Positions 17,663 through 27,791 of a stretch of 38,467 nucleotides of DNA are shown piece by piece. Below the pieces are notes generated by a model. It was not told where the DNA came from and ran no database searches. It worked only from the letters and a program-made list of their open reading frames with translations. A program made the position numbers and the translations under genes. Each line of letters starts with the position of its first letter. Within the stretch, counting starts at the first letter, position 1. The stretch comes from Quadrisphaera sp. (GTDB lineage Bacteria; Actinomycetota; Actinomycetes; Actinomycetales; Quadrisphaeraceae): positions 1 through 38,467 of the forward strand of contig JARICT010000098.1 in the NCBI GenBank assembly GCA_029257185.1. Direction: 5' to 3'.

Positions 17663-17668
17663 AGCCTA
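17663..17668 (-). promoter_or_regulatory. -10 box of the leaderless DUF456 gene
   Basis: The minus strand reads TAGGCT, then eight bases, then the GTG at 17654. Its expected -35 region (about 17686-17691) falls inside the promoter of trkH on the other strand. Confidence 0.55.
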
Positions 17669-17700
17669 GGCGGGTGGTCAGGCTGAGGGGGACGAGCGCG

Positions 17701-17706
17701 TAGCCT
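17701..17706 (+). promoter_or_regulatory. -10 box of the leaderless trkH gene
   Basis: TAGCCT is followed by six bases and the GTG at 17713, with no ribosome-binding site. It is divergent from the DUF456 promoter, 32 bp away. Confidence 0.6.
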
Positions 17707-17712
17707 CGCCCG

Positions 17713-19161
17713 GTGTTCCGCTCCGGCGTGCCCGCCACCGCCGACCTGGGCGAACCCGACCACGGCCGGGTGGTCAGCGCCCTCCTCGGTGCTCGCCGCC
17801 GCCTCTCGGCCTTTCTCCGGCCGTCGACGCCCGCGCAGTTCGTCGTCTCCGCCTTCATCGTCCTGGTCGTGGTCGGGACCGCGTCGCTCATGGTCCCGAT
17901 GGCCTCGGCCGCCCCCGGTGCCCCCCGCTTCATCGACGCGTTCTTCACCGCCGTCTCGGCCGTCACCGTGACCGGCCTGACGGTCGTGGACACGGCGACG
18001 CACTGGACGACCCTGGGGCAGGCCGTCATCCTCCTGCTCGTCCAGATCGGCGGGCTCGGCATCATGACCTCGGCGTCCCTGCTCGGGTTGCTGACCTTTC
18101 GTCGCTTCGGCCTGGCCTCGGCCATCGGCGCCATCGCTGAAACGCGCAACATCGGTCCGGGAGACGTCCGGAGCGTCCTCGCCAACGTCGTCCGTACGTC
18201 GCTGAGCATCGAGGCGGTCGTCGCGCTCGTGGTGGGGTTGCGGCTCTGGTTGGGCTACGGCGCCTCGCCTCTGCAGGCCACGTGGCAAGGCATCTTCCAT
18301 GCCGTGTCGGCCTTCAACTGCGCGGGGTTCGCGCTGTACAGCGACTCCCTCGTCGGTTTCCGCGGGGACGCGCTGATCATCGCGCCGCTCATCGCGGCGG
18401 TCATGCTGGGAGGGTTCGGGTTCCCCGTGCTCTTCGAGATCGCCCGCAACGTCCGCGCCACCGGGCACCGCAAGGCGCGTCACTGGAGCCTCAACACGGC
18501 GCTGGTGATCGGGTCGACCGTGGTGATCCTGCCGGTCGCCTTCGCGGCGCTGCTCTCCCTCGAGTGGTCCAACGCGGGGACGCTCGGTCCGCTGTCGTTC
18601 GGGGAGAAGCTCGGCAGCGGCGTCTTCGAGACGATGGCCTCGCGCTCGTCGGGCCTGGCCACCGTGGACGTGTCCCAGCTGAGGGGCTCCTCCCTCCTGG
18701 TCCTCGACGTGCTGATGTTCTTCGGCTCCGGTCCCGGCGGCACCGCCGGCGGCATCAAGCTGACGACCGCGGCCGTCCTCTTCTTCGTCATCGTCGCCGA
18801 GGCGCGCGGCGAGGAGGTCATCACCGCGTTCCGCCGCCGCATCCCCATGGCCGTCGTCACCCTCGCCGTGTCCATCGGCCTGCTCGCGACCGGCATGGTG
18901 GTCCTCGCCACGCTGGCGCTGACGGTCATCGGCGGCGCCTCGCTGGACCGCACCCTCTTCGAGGTGGTGTCGGCCTTCTCCACCACGGGGCTCTCGACGA
19001 ACCTCAGCGCAGAGCTGCCGGTGGCCGGCCAGCTGCTGCTGTGCCTCGTCATGCTGACGGGGCGGCTGGGGCCCATCACGGTGGCCACCGCCCTGTCCCT
19101 GCGCCGCCGCAAGAGCAAGCGGCTGTACGGGTTGCCCTCCGAGCGCCCGATCATCGGGTGA
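17713..19161 (+). CDS. TrkH/KtrB-type potassium channel subunit
   Basis: A 482-residue membrane protein forming the K+-conducting subunit of a Trk/Ktr system. All four pore/filter segments are visible: AVTVTGLTVVD, AFNCAGFALYSD, ASRSSGLATVD and AFSTTGLSTNLS, each followed by a membrane helix. The Gly-rich GGFGFPVLFEIARNV and FFGSGPGGTAGGIKLTTAAV segments are also typical. An N-terminal tail of about 35 residues is cytoplasmic. The GTG start fits a leaderless transcript. The regulatory NAD(H)/ATP-binding subunit is encoded 72 bp downstream. Confidence 0.93.
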   Translation: MFRSGVPATADLGEPDHGRVVSALLGARRRLSAFLRPSTPAQFVVSAFIVLVVVGTASLMVPMASAAPGAPRFIDAFFTAVSAVTVTGLTVVDTATHWTTLGQAVILLLVQIGGLGIMTSASLLGLLTFRRFGLASAIGAIAETRNIGPGDVRSVLANVVRTSLSIEAVVALVVGLRLWLGYGASPLQATWQGIFHAVSAFNCAGFALYSDSLVGFRGDALIIAPLIAAVMLGGFGFPVLFEIARNVRATGHRKARHWSLNTALVIGSTVVILPVAFAALLSLEWSNAGTLGPLSFGEKLGSGVFETMASRSSGLATVDVSQLRGSSLLVLDVLMFFGSGPGGTAGGIKLTTAAVLFFVIVAEARGEEVITAFRRRIPMAVVTLAVSIGLLATGMVVLATLALTVIGGASLDRTLFEVVSAFSTTGLSTNLSAELPVAGQLLLCLVMLTGRLGPITVATALSLRRRKSKRLYGLPSERPIIG

Positions 19162-19233
19162 GCGAGACCCCGCTCACCACCACGGCAGCGCGCGCCGACC
19201 GGCGCAGCGCGACGCACCCCGGGAGGAGACCTC

Positions 19234-19932
19234 GTGAGGAACCCGTTCGCAGCATCGCCCGCAGGTATCGGTGACGAGGCCGACTCCGTCGTCGTGCTCG
19301 GGCTCGGCCGGTTCGGCAGGGCGCTGGCGCTGCAGCTCATGGAGGACGGACGGCAGGTGCTCGGCGTCGACAGCGACGACGGGGTCGTCCAGTCGCTGCA
19401 CGGTCAGCTGACCCAGGTGGCCAGGGTGGACACCACCAACGAGCAGGCGCTGCGCCAGCTGGCCATCGACGAGTTCGACACCGCGGTCGTGGGGATCGGC
19501 AGCCACATCGAGTCGTCCATCCTCACGGCGTCGAACCTGCTGGGGTTCGGCATCGAGCGGATCTGGGCGAAGGCCATCTCCGACGCGCACGGGCGCATCC
19601 TCAACCGGCTCGGGGTTCCGCACGTCGTCTTCCCCGAGCACGACATGGGCCGTCGCGTCGCGCACCGCGTGACGGGGGGGATGCAGGACTTCGTCGAGAT
19701 CGACCGTGGCTTCGCGCTGGTGACCACGACGGTGCCCGGGGACCTCGCGGGGCGCCCGTTGAAGGACACCGACCTGCGCTCACGCTGGAACATCTCCGTG
19801 GTGGCCGTCAAGACGTCCGGCGGTACCTGGCGGCACCCGAGCGGCGACACCGTCCTCACCCGCGAGGACTCCGTCGTCGTGGCCGGCCCGCTGCGCGCGG
19901 TGGAACGGTTCTCGGTGATGAGCAGCCGCTGA
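19234..19932 (+). CDS. TrkA/KtrA-type regulatory subunit (RCK domains)
   Basis: A 232-residue cytoplasmic protein that gates the TrkH channel. GTG 19234 follows GGGAGGAG (19221-19228). The RCK-N Rossmann domain starts at about residue 18 with VVVLGLGRFGRALALQLMED (GxGxxG), and the acidic residue ending strand 2 is in VLGVDSDD. The RCK-C domain occupies about residues 145-228 (ALVTTTVPGDLAGRPLKDTD onward). The length matches single-unit KtrA rather than duplicated TrkA. Nucleotide (ATP/ADP or NAD(H)) binding is expected from the family. Confidence 0.93.
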   Translation: MRNPFAASPAGIGDEADSVVVLGLGRFGRALALQLMEDGRQVLGVDSDDGVVQSLHGQLTQVARVDTTNEQALRQLAIDEFDTAVVGIGSHIESSILTASNLLGFGIERIWAKAISDAHGRILNRLGVPHVVFPEHDMGRRVAHRVTGGMQDFVEIDRGFALVTTTVPGDLAGRPLKDTDLRSRWNISVVAVKTSGGTWRHPSGDTVLTREDSVVVAGPLRAVERFSVMSSR

Positions 19933-19960
19933 CCCTGGCGTGACGGCGGCCACGGCGACG

Positions 19961-20007
19961 CACGAGGCGCCGGTCACGAGCTCGTGGCTCGCGACCGGCG
20001 CCTCGTG
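19961..20007. terminator. Hairpin between trkA and the DUF7455 gene
   Basis: CACGAGGCGCCGGTC (19961-19975) and GACCGGCGCCTCGTG (19993-20007) form a perfect 15-bp stem with a 17-nt loop that contains its own ACGAGCTCGT palindrome. It lies 29 bp after the trkA stop, between convergent genes, so it probably terminates both. No T-tract is present. Confidence 0.65.
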
Positions 20008-20069
20008 ACGAGCAGGTACCGAAGTGGTGCGGTGGTGCGGTGGTGCGGCGGGCCTGGTCCCGCGGTGGA

Positions 20070-20288
20070 TCAGCGCTCGGGCGTCTGCACGACACCGCTC
20101 AGACGAGAGGACTCGTCCTTGATGTCGACGGCGACCTCACGAAGCTTGTCGGCGTGCTCGCGCCCGTGGTGGGCGCAGAAGAGCAGGTCGCCACCGCCAG
20201 GGAGCACGGCGCGCACGTAAGCCTGCGCACCGCAGCGGTCGCAGCGATCGGCGGCTGTCAGTGCGGGAGTGTCGAGTACGGCGGTCAC
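20070..20288 (-). CDS. DUF7455 small zinc-ribbon-like protein
   Basis: A 72-residue protein. GTG 20288 follows GGAAGGGG at a good distance, whereas the in-frame upstream extension is Arg/Pro-rich and lacks a signal. ADRCDRCGAQAYVRAVLPGG (Cys-x2-Cys) followed by DLLFCAHHGREHADKL (Cys-x-His-His) forms a probable zinc site. The C-terminal half is helical and charged. This tiny protein sits beside the principal sigma factor and parE in many actinobacteria (between hrdB and parE in Streptomyces). Function is unknown; nucleic-acid or protein binding is inference from the ribbon. Confidence 0.85.
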   Translation of the reverse strand: MTAVLDTPALTAADRCDRCGAQAYVRAVLPGGGDLLFCAHHGREHADKLREVAVDIKDESSRLSGVVQTPER

Positions 20289-20362
20289 GTCGCCCCTTCC
20301 GGAGTGCGTCTGTCGGGCCCGAGGCGGTGCCCGGGGCCCACCGGCCGTTCGGCCGGGATCGT

Positions 20363-20392
20363 GGAGTACCGGTTGGTGCTCACTGCTCTCAA
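20363..20392 (-). promoter_or_regulatory. Candidate promoter of the DUF7455 gene
   Basis: On the minus strand TTGAGA (20392-20387), an 18-base spacer and TACTCC (20368-20363) form a sigma-70-like pair. A second TTGACT (20399-20394) lies next to it. The leader would be about 65-70 nt and contains the hairpin CCGGCC-GTTC-GGCCGG (20341-20356). Confidence 0.4.
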
Positions 20393-20426
20393 CAGTCAAC
20401 CACCTCGTGGCGTTCCCGGGGGGCCT

Positions 20427-20443
20427 GGCGAACGGGGTTCGCC
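20427..20443. promoter_or_regulatory. Near-LexA palindrome upstream of parE and DUF7455
   Basis: GGCGAAC-GGG-GTTCGCC is a perfect 7-bp dyad with a 3-base spacer. The actinobacterial SOS box has GAAC and GTTC four bases apart, so this is one base short and is not called a LexA site. It lies in the 272-bp gap between the two divergent genes. Confidence 0.35.
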
Positions 20444-20548
20444 GTGCGCGTAACCGCGGAGCGCCGCCTCGCCCGTCTCGATCGGCCCGGTGCGGTCCCC
20501 GAGCTCGCGGGACGGCCCGGTCGTCGGTCCGGCGTCGGCCCCCGCGTC

Positions 20549-20554
20549 TAGGCT
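20549..20554 (+). promoter_or_regulatory. -10 box of the leaderless parE gene
   Basis: TAGGCT followed by CACCGT and the GTG at 20561. The spacing of six bases is identical to that of trkH and the EcsC-like gene. No ribosome-binding site is present. Confidence 0.6.
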
Positions 20555-20560
20555 CACCGT

Positions 20561-22756
20561 GTGCCCAGGACCACCAACCCCTCCGCCGGCGACGCCGTCG
20601 TCGAGCCCGAGGGGCGGTCGACGGGGCGGGTCGCCCGCGCCACCAGGGGATCGCCCGAGGGGTACAGCGCCAGGCACCTCTCGGTCCTCGAGGGCCTCGA
20701 GGCGGTGCGCAAGCGCCCCGGGATGTACATCGGCTCCACGGACAGCCGCGGCCTCATGCACTGCCTGTGGGAGATCGTCGACAACAGCGTCGACGAGGCG
20801 CTGGGGGGCCACGCGAGCCGCATCGACGTGACGCTCCACGCCGACGGCTCCGTGGAGGTCACCGACGACGGACGGGGCGTCCCCGTCGACGCGGAACCGC
20901 GCACGGGCCTGAGCGGGGTCGAGGTCGTGTTCACCAAGCTCCACGCGGGCGGCAAGTTCGGCGGTGGCTCCTACGCGGCCTCCGGCGGTCTGCACGGGGT
21001 CGGGGCGTCGGTGGTGAACGCGCTGTCCGCCCGCCTCGACGTCGCGGTCTCCCGCGGGTCGCGCCTGCACACGATGAGCTTTCGCCGCGGTGAGCCCGGC
21101 ACCTTCGCCGACACCGGGGAGCCGAGCGCGGCGGCGCCGTTCAGCGCGTTCACGCAGGCCTCGACCCTGGGCGACGGCGGGCGGGTCAAGCGGGGGGTCA
21201 CCGGGACCCGCATCCGCTACTGGGCCGACCCGCTGGTCTTCCTGAAGGACGCGGCCTTCAGCTACGACGAGCTGGTCACCCGTGCCCGCCAGACGTCCTT
21301 CCTCGTCCCGGGCCTCACCCTCGCCGTGCGCGACCTGCGGGGAGCCCCGGGCACCCCCGGGGAGGACGGTCCCCACGAGGAGGTCTTCCGGCACGACGGC
21401 GGCATCACCGAGTTCGTCGACCACCTCGCCACCGACCCGCCGGTCACCGACACCTGGCGGCTGAGCGGCGCGGGATCGTTCACGGAGACCGTGCCCGTCC
21501 TCGACGACGTGGGGCACATGGTCAGCCGCGAGGTGGAGCGCGAGTGCCTCGTCGACGTCGCGCTGCGCTGGGGCAACGGGTACGACACCGAGGTGCGGTC
21601 GTTCGTGAACATCATCGCGACCCCCAAGGGCGGGACGCACCTGGCGGGCTTCGACGCAGCGCTGGTGCGCAGCGTGCGCAAGGCGATCGAGGCGAACGCG
21701 CGCCGGCTCAAGGTGGGGGCCAAGGACGAGAGGCCGGACAAGGACGACATCACCGCGGGGCTGACCGCCGTGCTGACGGTCCGGGTCCCCGAGCCGCAGT
21801 TCGAGGGTCAGACCAAGGAGGTGCTCGGCACGTCGGCCGTGCGCGGCGTGGTCTCGAAGGTGGTGGAACGGGAGATGAGCGCCCTGCTCACCTCGAGCGC
21901 GCGAGGCACGCGCAGCCAGGTCTCGCTCCTGCTCGACAAGGTGGTCGCCGAGACGAGGGCGCGGCTCGCCGCTCGGCAGCAGAAGGAGACGCAGCGGCGC
22001 AAGAACGCCCTGGAGACGTCGTCCCTGCCCGCCAAGCTGGCGGACTGCCGCTCCTCCGACGTGGAGCGCTCCGAGCTGTTCATCGTCGAGGGCGACAGCG
22101 CGCTCGGCACGGCCAAGCTGGCCCGCTCGTCGGACTTCCAGGCGCTCCTGCCCATCCGCGGGAAGATCCTCAACACCCAGAAGGCGTCCGTGGCCGACGT
22201 GCTGCGCAACACCGAGTGCGCGTCGATCATCCAGGTGGTCGGTGCCGGGTCGGGCCGCAGCTTCGACCTCTCCGCCGCGCGCTACGGGAAGATCATCTTC
22301 ATGGCGGACGCGGACGTCGACGGCGCCCACATCCGCACCCTCCTGCTGACGCTGTTCTTCCGCTACATGCGCCCGCTGGTCGAGGCCGGGCGCGTGTACT
22401 CGGCCGTGCCGCCGCTGCACCGCGTGGACGTCAACGCCGCGGGCCGGGCCAAGGGCGAGCACGTCTACACCTACTCCGAGGCGGAGCTGGCCACCACGCT
22501 GGCGCGCCTGCGCGCCCGGGGCCGTACCTGGAAGGAGCCCCTGCAGCGGTACAAGGGGCTCGGGGAGATGGACGCCGACCAGCTCGCGGACACCACGATG
22601 GACCCGGCCCACCGGACCCTGCGCCGGGTCCGTGTCGCTGACGCCGCGGCCGCGGAGGCCGTGTTCGACCTCCTCATGGGGTCCGACGTCGCGCCCCGCA
22701 AGGACTTCATCGTCGACGGCGCCGCCGTCGTCGACGACGATCGGATCGACGTCTGA
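20561..22756 (+). CDS. parE: DNA topoisomerase IV subunit B (ParE)
   Basis: A 731-residue type IIA topoisomerase ATPase subunit. After ~35 variable residues it begins the GHKL domain: LEAVRKRPGMYIGSTDSRGL, EIVDNSVDEALGG (Mg/ATP-binding Asn/Glu), DDGRGVPV and GGLHGVGASVVNAL. The transducer domain follows. The TOPRIM domain has EGDSALGTAKLARSSDFQAL (about residue 508 onward) and DADVDGAHIRTLLL (about 583). The C-terminus carries PLQRYKGLGEMDADQLADTT. Sequence alone barely separates ParE from GyrB; neighbouring rpoD/DUF7455 and a nearby parC match the Streptomyces topoisomerase IV locus, so I call ParE. It decatenates chromosomes with ParC. Confidence 0.9.
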   Translation: MPRTTNPSAGDAVVEPEGRSTGRVARATRGSPEGYSARHLSVLEGLEAVRKRPGMYIGSTDSRGLMHCLWEIVDNSVDEALGGHASRIDVTLHADGSVEVTDDGRGVPVDAEPRTGLSGVEVVFTKLHAGGKFGGGSYAASGGLHGVGASVVNALSARLDVAVSRGSRLHTMSFRRGEPGTFADTGEPSAAAPFSAFTQASTLGDGGRVKRGVTGTRIRYWADPLVFLKDAAFSYDELVTRARQTSFLVPGLTLAVRDLRGAPGTPGEDGPHEEVFRHDGGITEFVDHLATDPPVTDTWRLSGAGSFTETVPVLDDVGHMVSREVERECLVDVALRWGNGYDTEVRSFVNIIATPKGGTHLAGFDAALVRSVRKAIEANARRLKVGAKDERPDKDDITAGLTAVLTVRVPEPQFEGQTKEVLGTSAVRGVVSKVVEREMSALLTSSARGTRSQVSLLLDKVVAETRARLAARQQKETQRRKNALETSSLPAKLADCRSSDVERSELFIVEGDSALGTAKLARSSDFQALLPIRGKILNTQKASVADVLRNTECASIIQVVGAGSGRSFDLSAARYGKIIFMADADVDGAHIRTLLLTLFFRYMRPLVEAGRVYSAVPPLHRVDVNAAGRAKGEHVYTYSEAELATTLARLRARGRTWKEPLQRYKGLGEMDADQLADTTMDPAHRTLRRVRVADAAAAEAVFDLLMGSDVAPRKDFIVDGAAVVDDDRIDV

Positions 22757-22770
22757 GCCCCCGCGGCCCC

Positions 22771-24384
22771 GTGGCGCGCGTGCGGTCCTCGCGCCCGGTG
22801 AGGTTGGGGGCGCGGGCTGCGGAGATCATCCGCATCCTGTCCGCCAACGGCTTCGAGTTCCTCGTCGACGCCGCAGGGTTCGGCCGCTACTCGGCCCTCG
22901 TGCGGTGGGGGGCCCGCGCGTGGCCGGGACCACGGCCCAAGCCCACCCCCGCCTCCGGAGAGCCGCTGCCGGTGCGGCTGCGCATCGTGCTCGAGCAGCT
23001 GGGACCGACGTTCGTCAAGGGCGGGCAGCTGCTCGCGCTGCGCCCGGACCTGCTCCCTCCCGCGTACGGCGAGGAGCTGCGGCGGCTCCAGGCGCAGGCG
23101 AGCCCTTTCCCGGCCGCCAGGGCGCGCAAGATCGTCGAGTCCGAGCTGGGGATGCCCGTGGGGGAGGCGTTCGCGAGCTTCGAGGACGAGCCGTTCGCCG
23201 CCGCCTCCCTGTCACAGGTGCACCGCGCCGTGCGCCACGACGGCCGCGTCGTCGCCGTGAAGGTGCAGCGCCCGGATGTCGAGGCGGCGTTCGACGCCGA
23301 CCTGGCGCTGCTGGCGATCGGAGCGGCACGCCTGCAGCGGCGGGTGGCGAGCTCGTGGTCCATCAGCCCGGTGGACACCATCGCCGAGCTGGACCGGTGG
23401 TCGCGTCGCGAGCTGGACTTCCGCGGTGAGGCACGCACCGCCCAGGCGGTGGCGCGGATGTTCTCCGACGACGACGACGTGGTCATCCCCGAGGTGGACA
23501 CCGCGCGCACCACCCGCCGGGTCCTGACGATGGACCTCGTCGAAGGCGTCCACCCCACCAGCGCCGGCGCGCTGCGGGGAGCCGGCATCGACGTCGACCG
23601 GGTCGTCGAGACCGGCACGCACGCCATGGTCCGCCAGGTGTTCGGCTTCGGGCTCTTCCACGCCGACCCCCACCCGGGCAACATCCTGGTCCAGCCCGGA
23701 GGTCAGGTGGCCTTCCTCGACTTCGGGCTGTTCGGGCGCCTCGACGGCCGCCAGCGCCGGCACGTGGGACTGGTGGTGTGGGCGATGATCAACGGCGACC
23801 TCGACCAGATCGCCGACCTCCTCCTGCGCCTCGCGGTGCTCAAGCCCGGAGCGGACGTCCGCGGCTTCCGGGACGACATCTCCGACCTGCTCAACGAGTG
23901 GTTGGGCGAGGCGCAGCGCACCTCGATCCCGCGGTTGCTGCTGCGGGCCCTCGGCGCGGGCGGCACCCACGGCGTCACCTTCTCGGCGGACCTCGTGCTG
24001 CTGGCTCGGGCGCTGATCAGCCTCGAGGCCACGGTCGTGCGCCTGCAGCCCGGCGAGAAGCTGACCGACCGGCTCAGCCCGGCGCTGCCCGAGCTGAAGT
24101 CCCTGCTGCTCCCCAGCCTCGAGTCCTTGAAGGCGGCCTTCTCGGCCCGCAGCTACGACTACCTGGCGCTCGCGCTCGACCTGCCGGAGGTCCTGGCGAA
24201 CCTCGTCCCCGACCGCACCAGCCCCGAGGCCCCGCCTCCTGCCCCGCCCCCACCTCCGCCGCCGCCCTCACGGGTCTCGAAGGTGGGCGCTGCGGCCGGG
24301 CGGGCAACCACCACGGCCCTCGCCGCCGGCATCGGCGCCCTGGCCGCCCACGGCCTCGCGCGGTGGAGCGGCCGCTCGCACTGA
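22771..24384 (+). CDS. ABC1/UbiB-family atypical kinase-like protein (AarF)
   Basis: A 537-residue protein of the UbiB/ADCK family. The GTG at 22771 lies 14 bp after the parE stop. Motifs in order: the family-specific KxGQ in FVKGGQLLALRPDLLP (about residues 85-100), the Ala-rich loop AAASLSQVHRA that replaces the P-loop, VAVKVQRP (ATP-binding Lys), ELDFRGEARTA, FHADPHPGNILVQPG (catalytic loop) and FLDFGLFGRL (DFG-like). A Pro-rich linker near residue 490 precedes a Gly/Ala C-terminal membrane helix. Members support isoprenoid quinone lipid metabolism by an incompletely understood ATPase activity; actinobacteria have menaquinone, so a lipid role other than ubiquinone is likely. Confidence 0.9.
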   Translation: MARVRSSRPVRLGARAAEIIRILSANGFEFLVDAAGFGRYSALVRWGARAWPGPRPKPTPASGEPLPVRLRIVLEQLGPTFVKGGQLLALRPDLLPPAYGEELRRLQAQASPFPAARARKIVESELGMPVGEAFASFEDEPFAAASLSQVHRAVRHDGRVVAVKVQRPDVEAAFDADLALLAIGAARLQRRVASSWSISPVDTIAELDRWSRRELDFRGEARTAQAVARMFSDDDDVVIPEVDTARTTRRVLTMDLVEGVHPTSAGALRGAGIDVDRVVETGTHAMVRQVFGFGLFHADPHPGNILVQPGGQVAFLDFGLFGRLDGRQRRHVGLVVWAMINGDLDQIADLLLRLAVLKPGADVRGFRDDISDLLNEWLGEAQRTSIPRLLLRALGAGGTHGVTFSADLVLLARALISLEATVVRLQPGEKLTDRLSPALPELKSLLLPSLESLKAAFSARSYDYLALALDLPEVLANLVPDRTSPEAPPPAPPPPPPPPSRVSKVGAAAGRATTTALAAGIGALAAHGLARWSGRSH

Positions 24385-24483
24385 CGCGCTGGCCAGGCTG
24401 CCTGCGCTGACGGGGCCGGCCACGGGGCGCATCGCTCACGTCGCGGCGCCCCTCCGCACCGGCCCGACCTCCCTCAACCGTCC

Positions 24484-24651
24484 GGGGACGCCGCGCCGCG
24501 TGGGTGGGGTCGCGCGTGGCCGTCCGGGGACGCCGCGCCGCGTGGGTGGGGTCGCGCGTTGCCGTCTGGGGACGCCGCGCCGCGTGGGTGGGGTGGGCAA
24601 TTGCTGTCTGGGGACGTGGCGCCGCGCTGCGGGCGTCCGTGGTGCGGTGGG
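24484..24651. repeat. 42-bp tandem repeat array
   Basis: Units begin with GGGGACGCCGCGCCGCG at 24484, 24526 and 24568, exactly 42 bp apart, and the first 27 bases of these three are identical. A fourth, degenerate unit starts at 24610. Each junction is a short palindrome, CGTCC-GG-GGACG in the best copies (24479-24490 and 24521-24532). The period equals four turns of B-DNA. Confidence 0.9.
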
Positions 24652-24827
24652 AGGTCCCCGGTCGGCCGGCAGCCGCTGGGACCTCGCAGGGCTGCTGGCT
24701 CCGCGGGGCGCGTCCGTCGAGCGGCCCGAGGGCTTCGGGCCGCGTGGAGCATGTCGCCCGCGCCGTGGCGTCCCCGGTGGGTTCGTGATGGTCGACGCTG
24801 GGCTCAGCCCACGGGTGGGCGCGGTCC

Positions 24828-24952
24828 GGGGACGTGGCGCCGTGTCGGTGGTGTGAGGGTGGCCGTCCGGGGATGTTGCGCCGCGTCGGGGTCCGGGAAG
24901 GTGGCCCATCGGGGACGCCGCGCCGCGCTGGGAGCGCCGGTGGCGCGGTGGG
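24828..24952. repeat. Second, degenerate cluster of the 42-bp repeat
   Basis: GGGGACG/GGGGATG unit starts recur at 24828, 24869 and 24911, spaced 41 and 42 bp. They keep the GGGGACG-GCGCCGCG core but are more diverged than the first cluster. Continued phase after a gap of ~215 bp suggests that the array was once longer or that the phase is selected. Confidence 0.7.
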
Positions 24953-25062
24953 AGGTCCCCGGTCGGGCCGAGAACGGCGAGCCCCAGAGCCGGTCCTGCG
25001 CTCGTCAGCCGCCCCGCCACCTGCTCGTCAGCCGCCGGGACCAGGGCGGCCGCCCCGGTCAG

Positions 25063-27693
<2,631 letters not shown>

Positions 27694-27699
27694 GGGCGC

Positions 27700-27705
27700 A
27701 TGGTG
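27700..27705 (-). promoter_or_regulatory. Possible -10 box of parC
   Basis: The minus strand reads CACCAT, then six bases, then ATG 27693. Position 2 is A and position 6 is T, as in the stronger leaderless promoters here, but the first T is missing. Confidence 0.3.
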
Positions 27706-27779
27706 CCCGACACCACCGACGGCGCGCGCCGCTACCGAGCACGCCGGTCCGGCAGCCCGTGCCCGGGGCCGGTGCCTGA

Positions 27780-27785
27780 GACGAT
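27780..27785 (+). promoter_or_regulatory. Possible -10 box of the zinc-ribbon membrane protein gene
   Basis: GACGAT is followed by CACCGC and ATG 27792, again six bases and no ribosome-binding site. It lacks the first consensus T. Confidence 0.35.
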
Positions 27786-27791
27786 CACCGC

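Larger units (their letters stand above)
24385..25062. other. 678-bp noncoding region between ubiB-like gene and parC
   Basis: No credible gene: reading frames here stay open because the repeat unit is 42 bp (14 codons) and because of high GC, and they give Arg/Pro-rich low-complexity products in several frames. The region holds the 42-bp array, a second degenerate cluster, a perfect 9-bp hairpin (24721-24729 with 24735-24743, loop GGGCT) and a 13-bp direct repeat CTCGTCAGCCGCC (25001-25013 and 25024-25036). It separates two convergent genes. Confidence 0.7.

Noticed and set aside
20427-20443. LexA/SOS box upstream of parE
   Set aside because: The half sites GAAC and GTTC are three rather than four bases apart, which breaks the known spacing. 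Kept only as an unassigned palindrome.
20561-22756. Calling this subunit GyrB, and the 25063-27693 gene GyrA
   Set aside because: Neighbouring rpoD and DUF7455, and the lack of a canonical QRRGGKG box in the A subunit, fit topoisomerase IV better. A gyrAB pair elsewhere in the genome would settle it.
24484-24966. CRISPR array
   Set aside because: Units are contiguous with no unique spacers and no cas genes nearby; the period is simply a 42-bp tandem repeat.
24436-25020. Open frames on both strands across the 24.4-25.0 kb repeat region, one of 194 residues with 14-residue repeats
   Set aside because: The frame is open because the repeat is 42 bp and GC is extreme. Several frames are open on both strands, products are Arg/Pro low-complexity, and there is no start signal.
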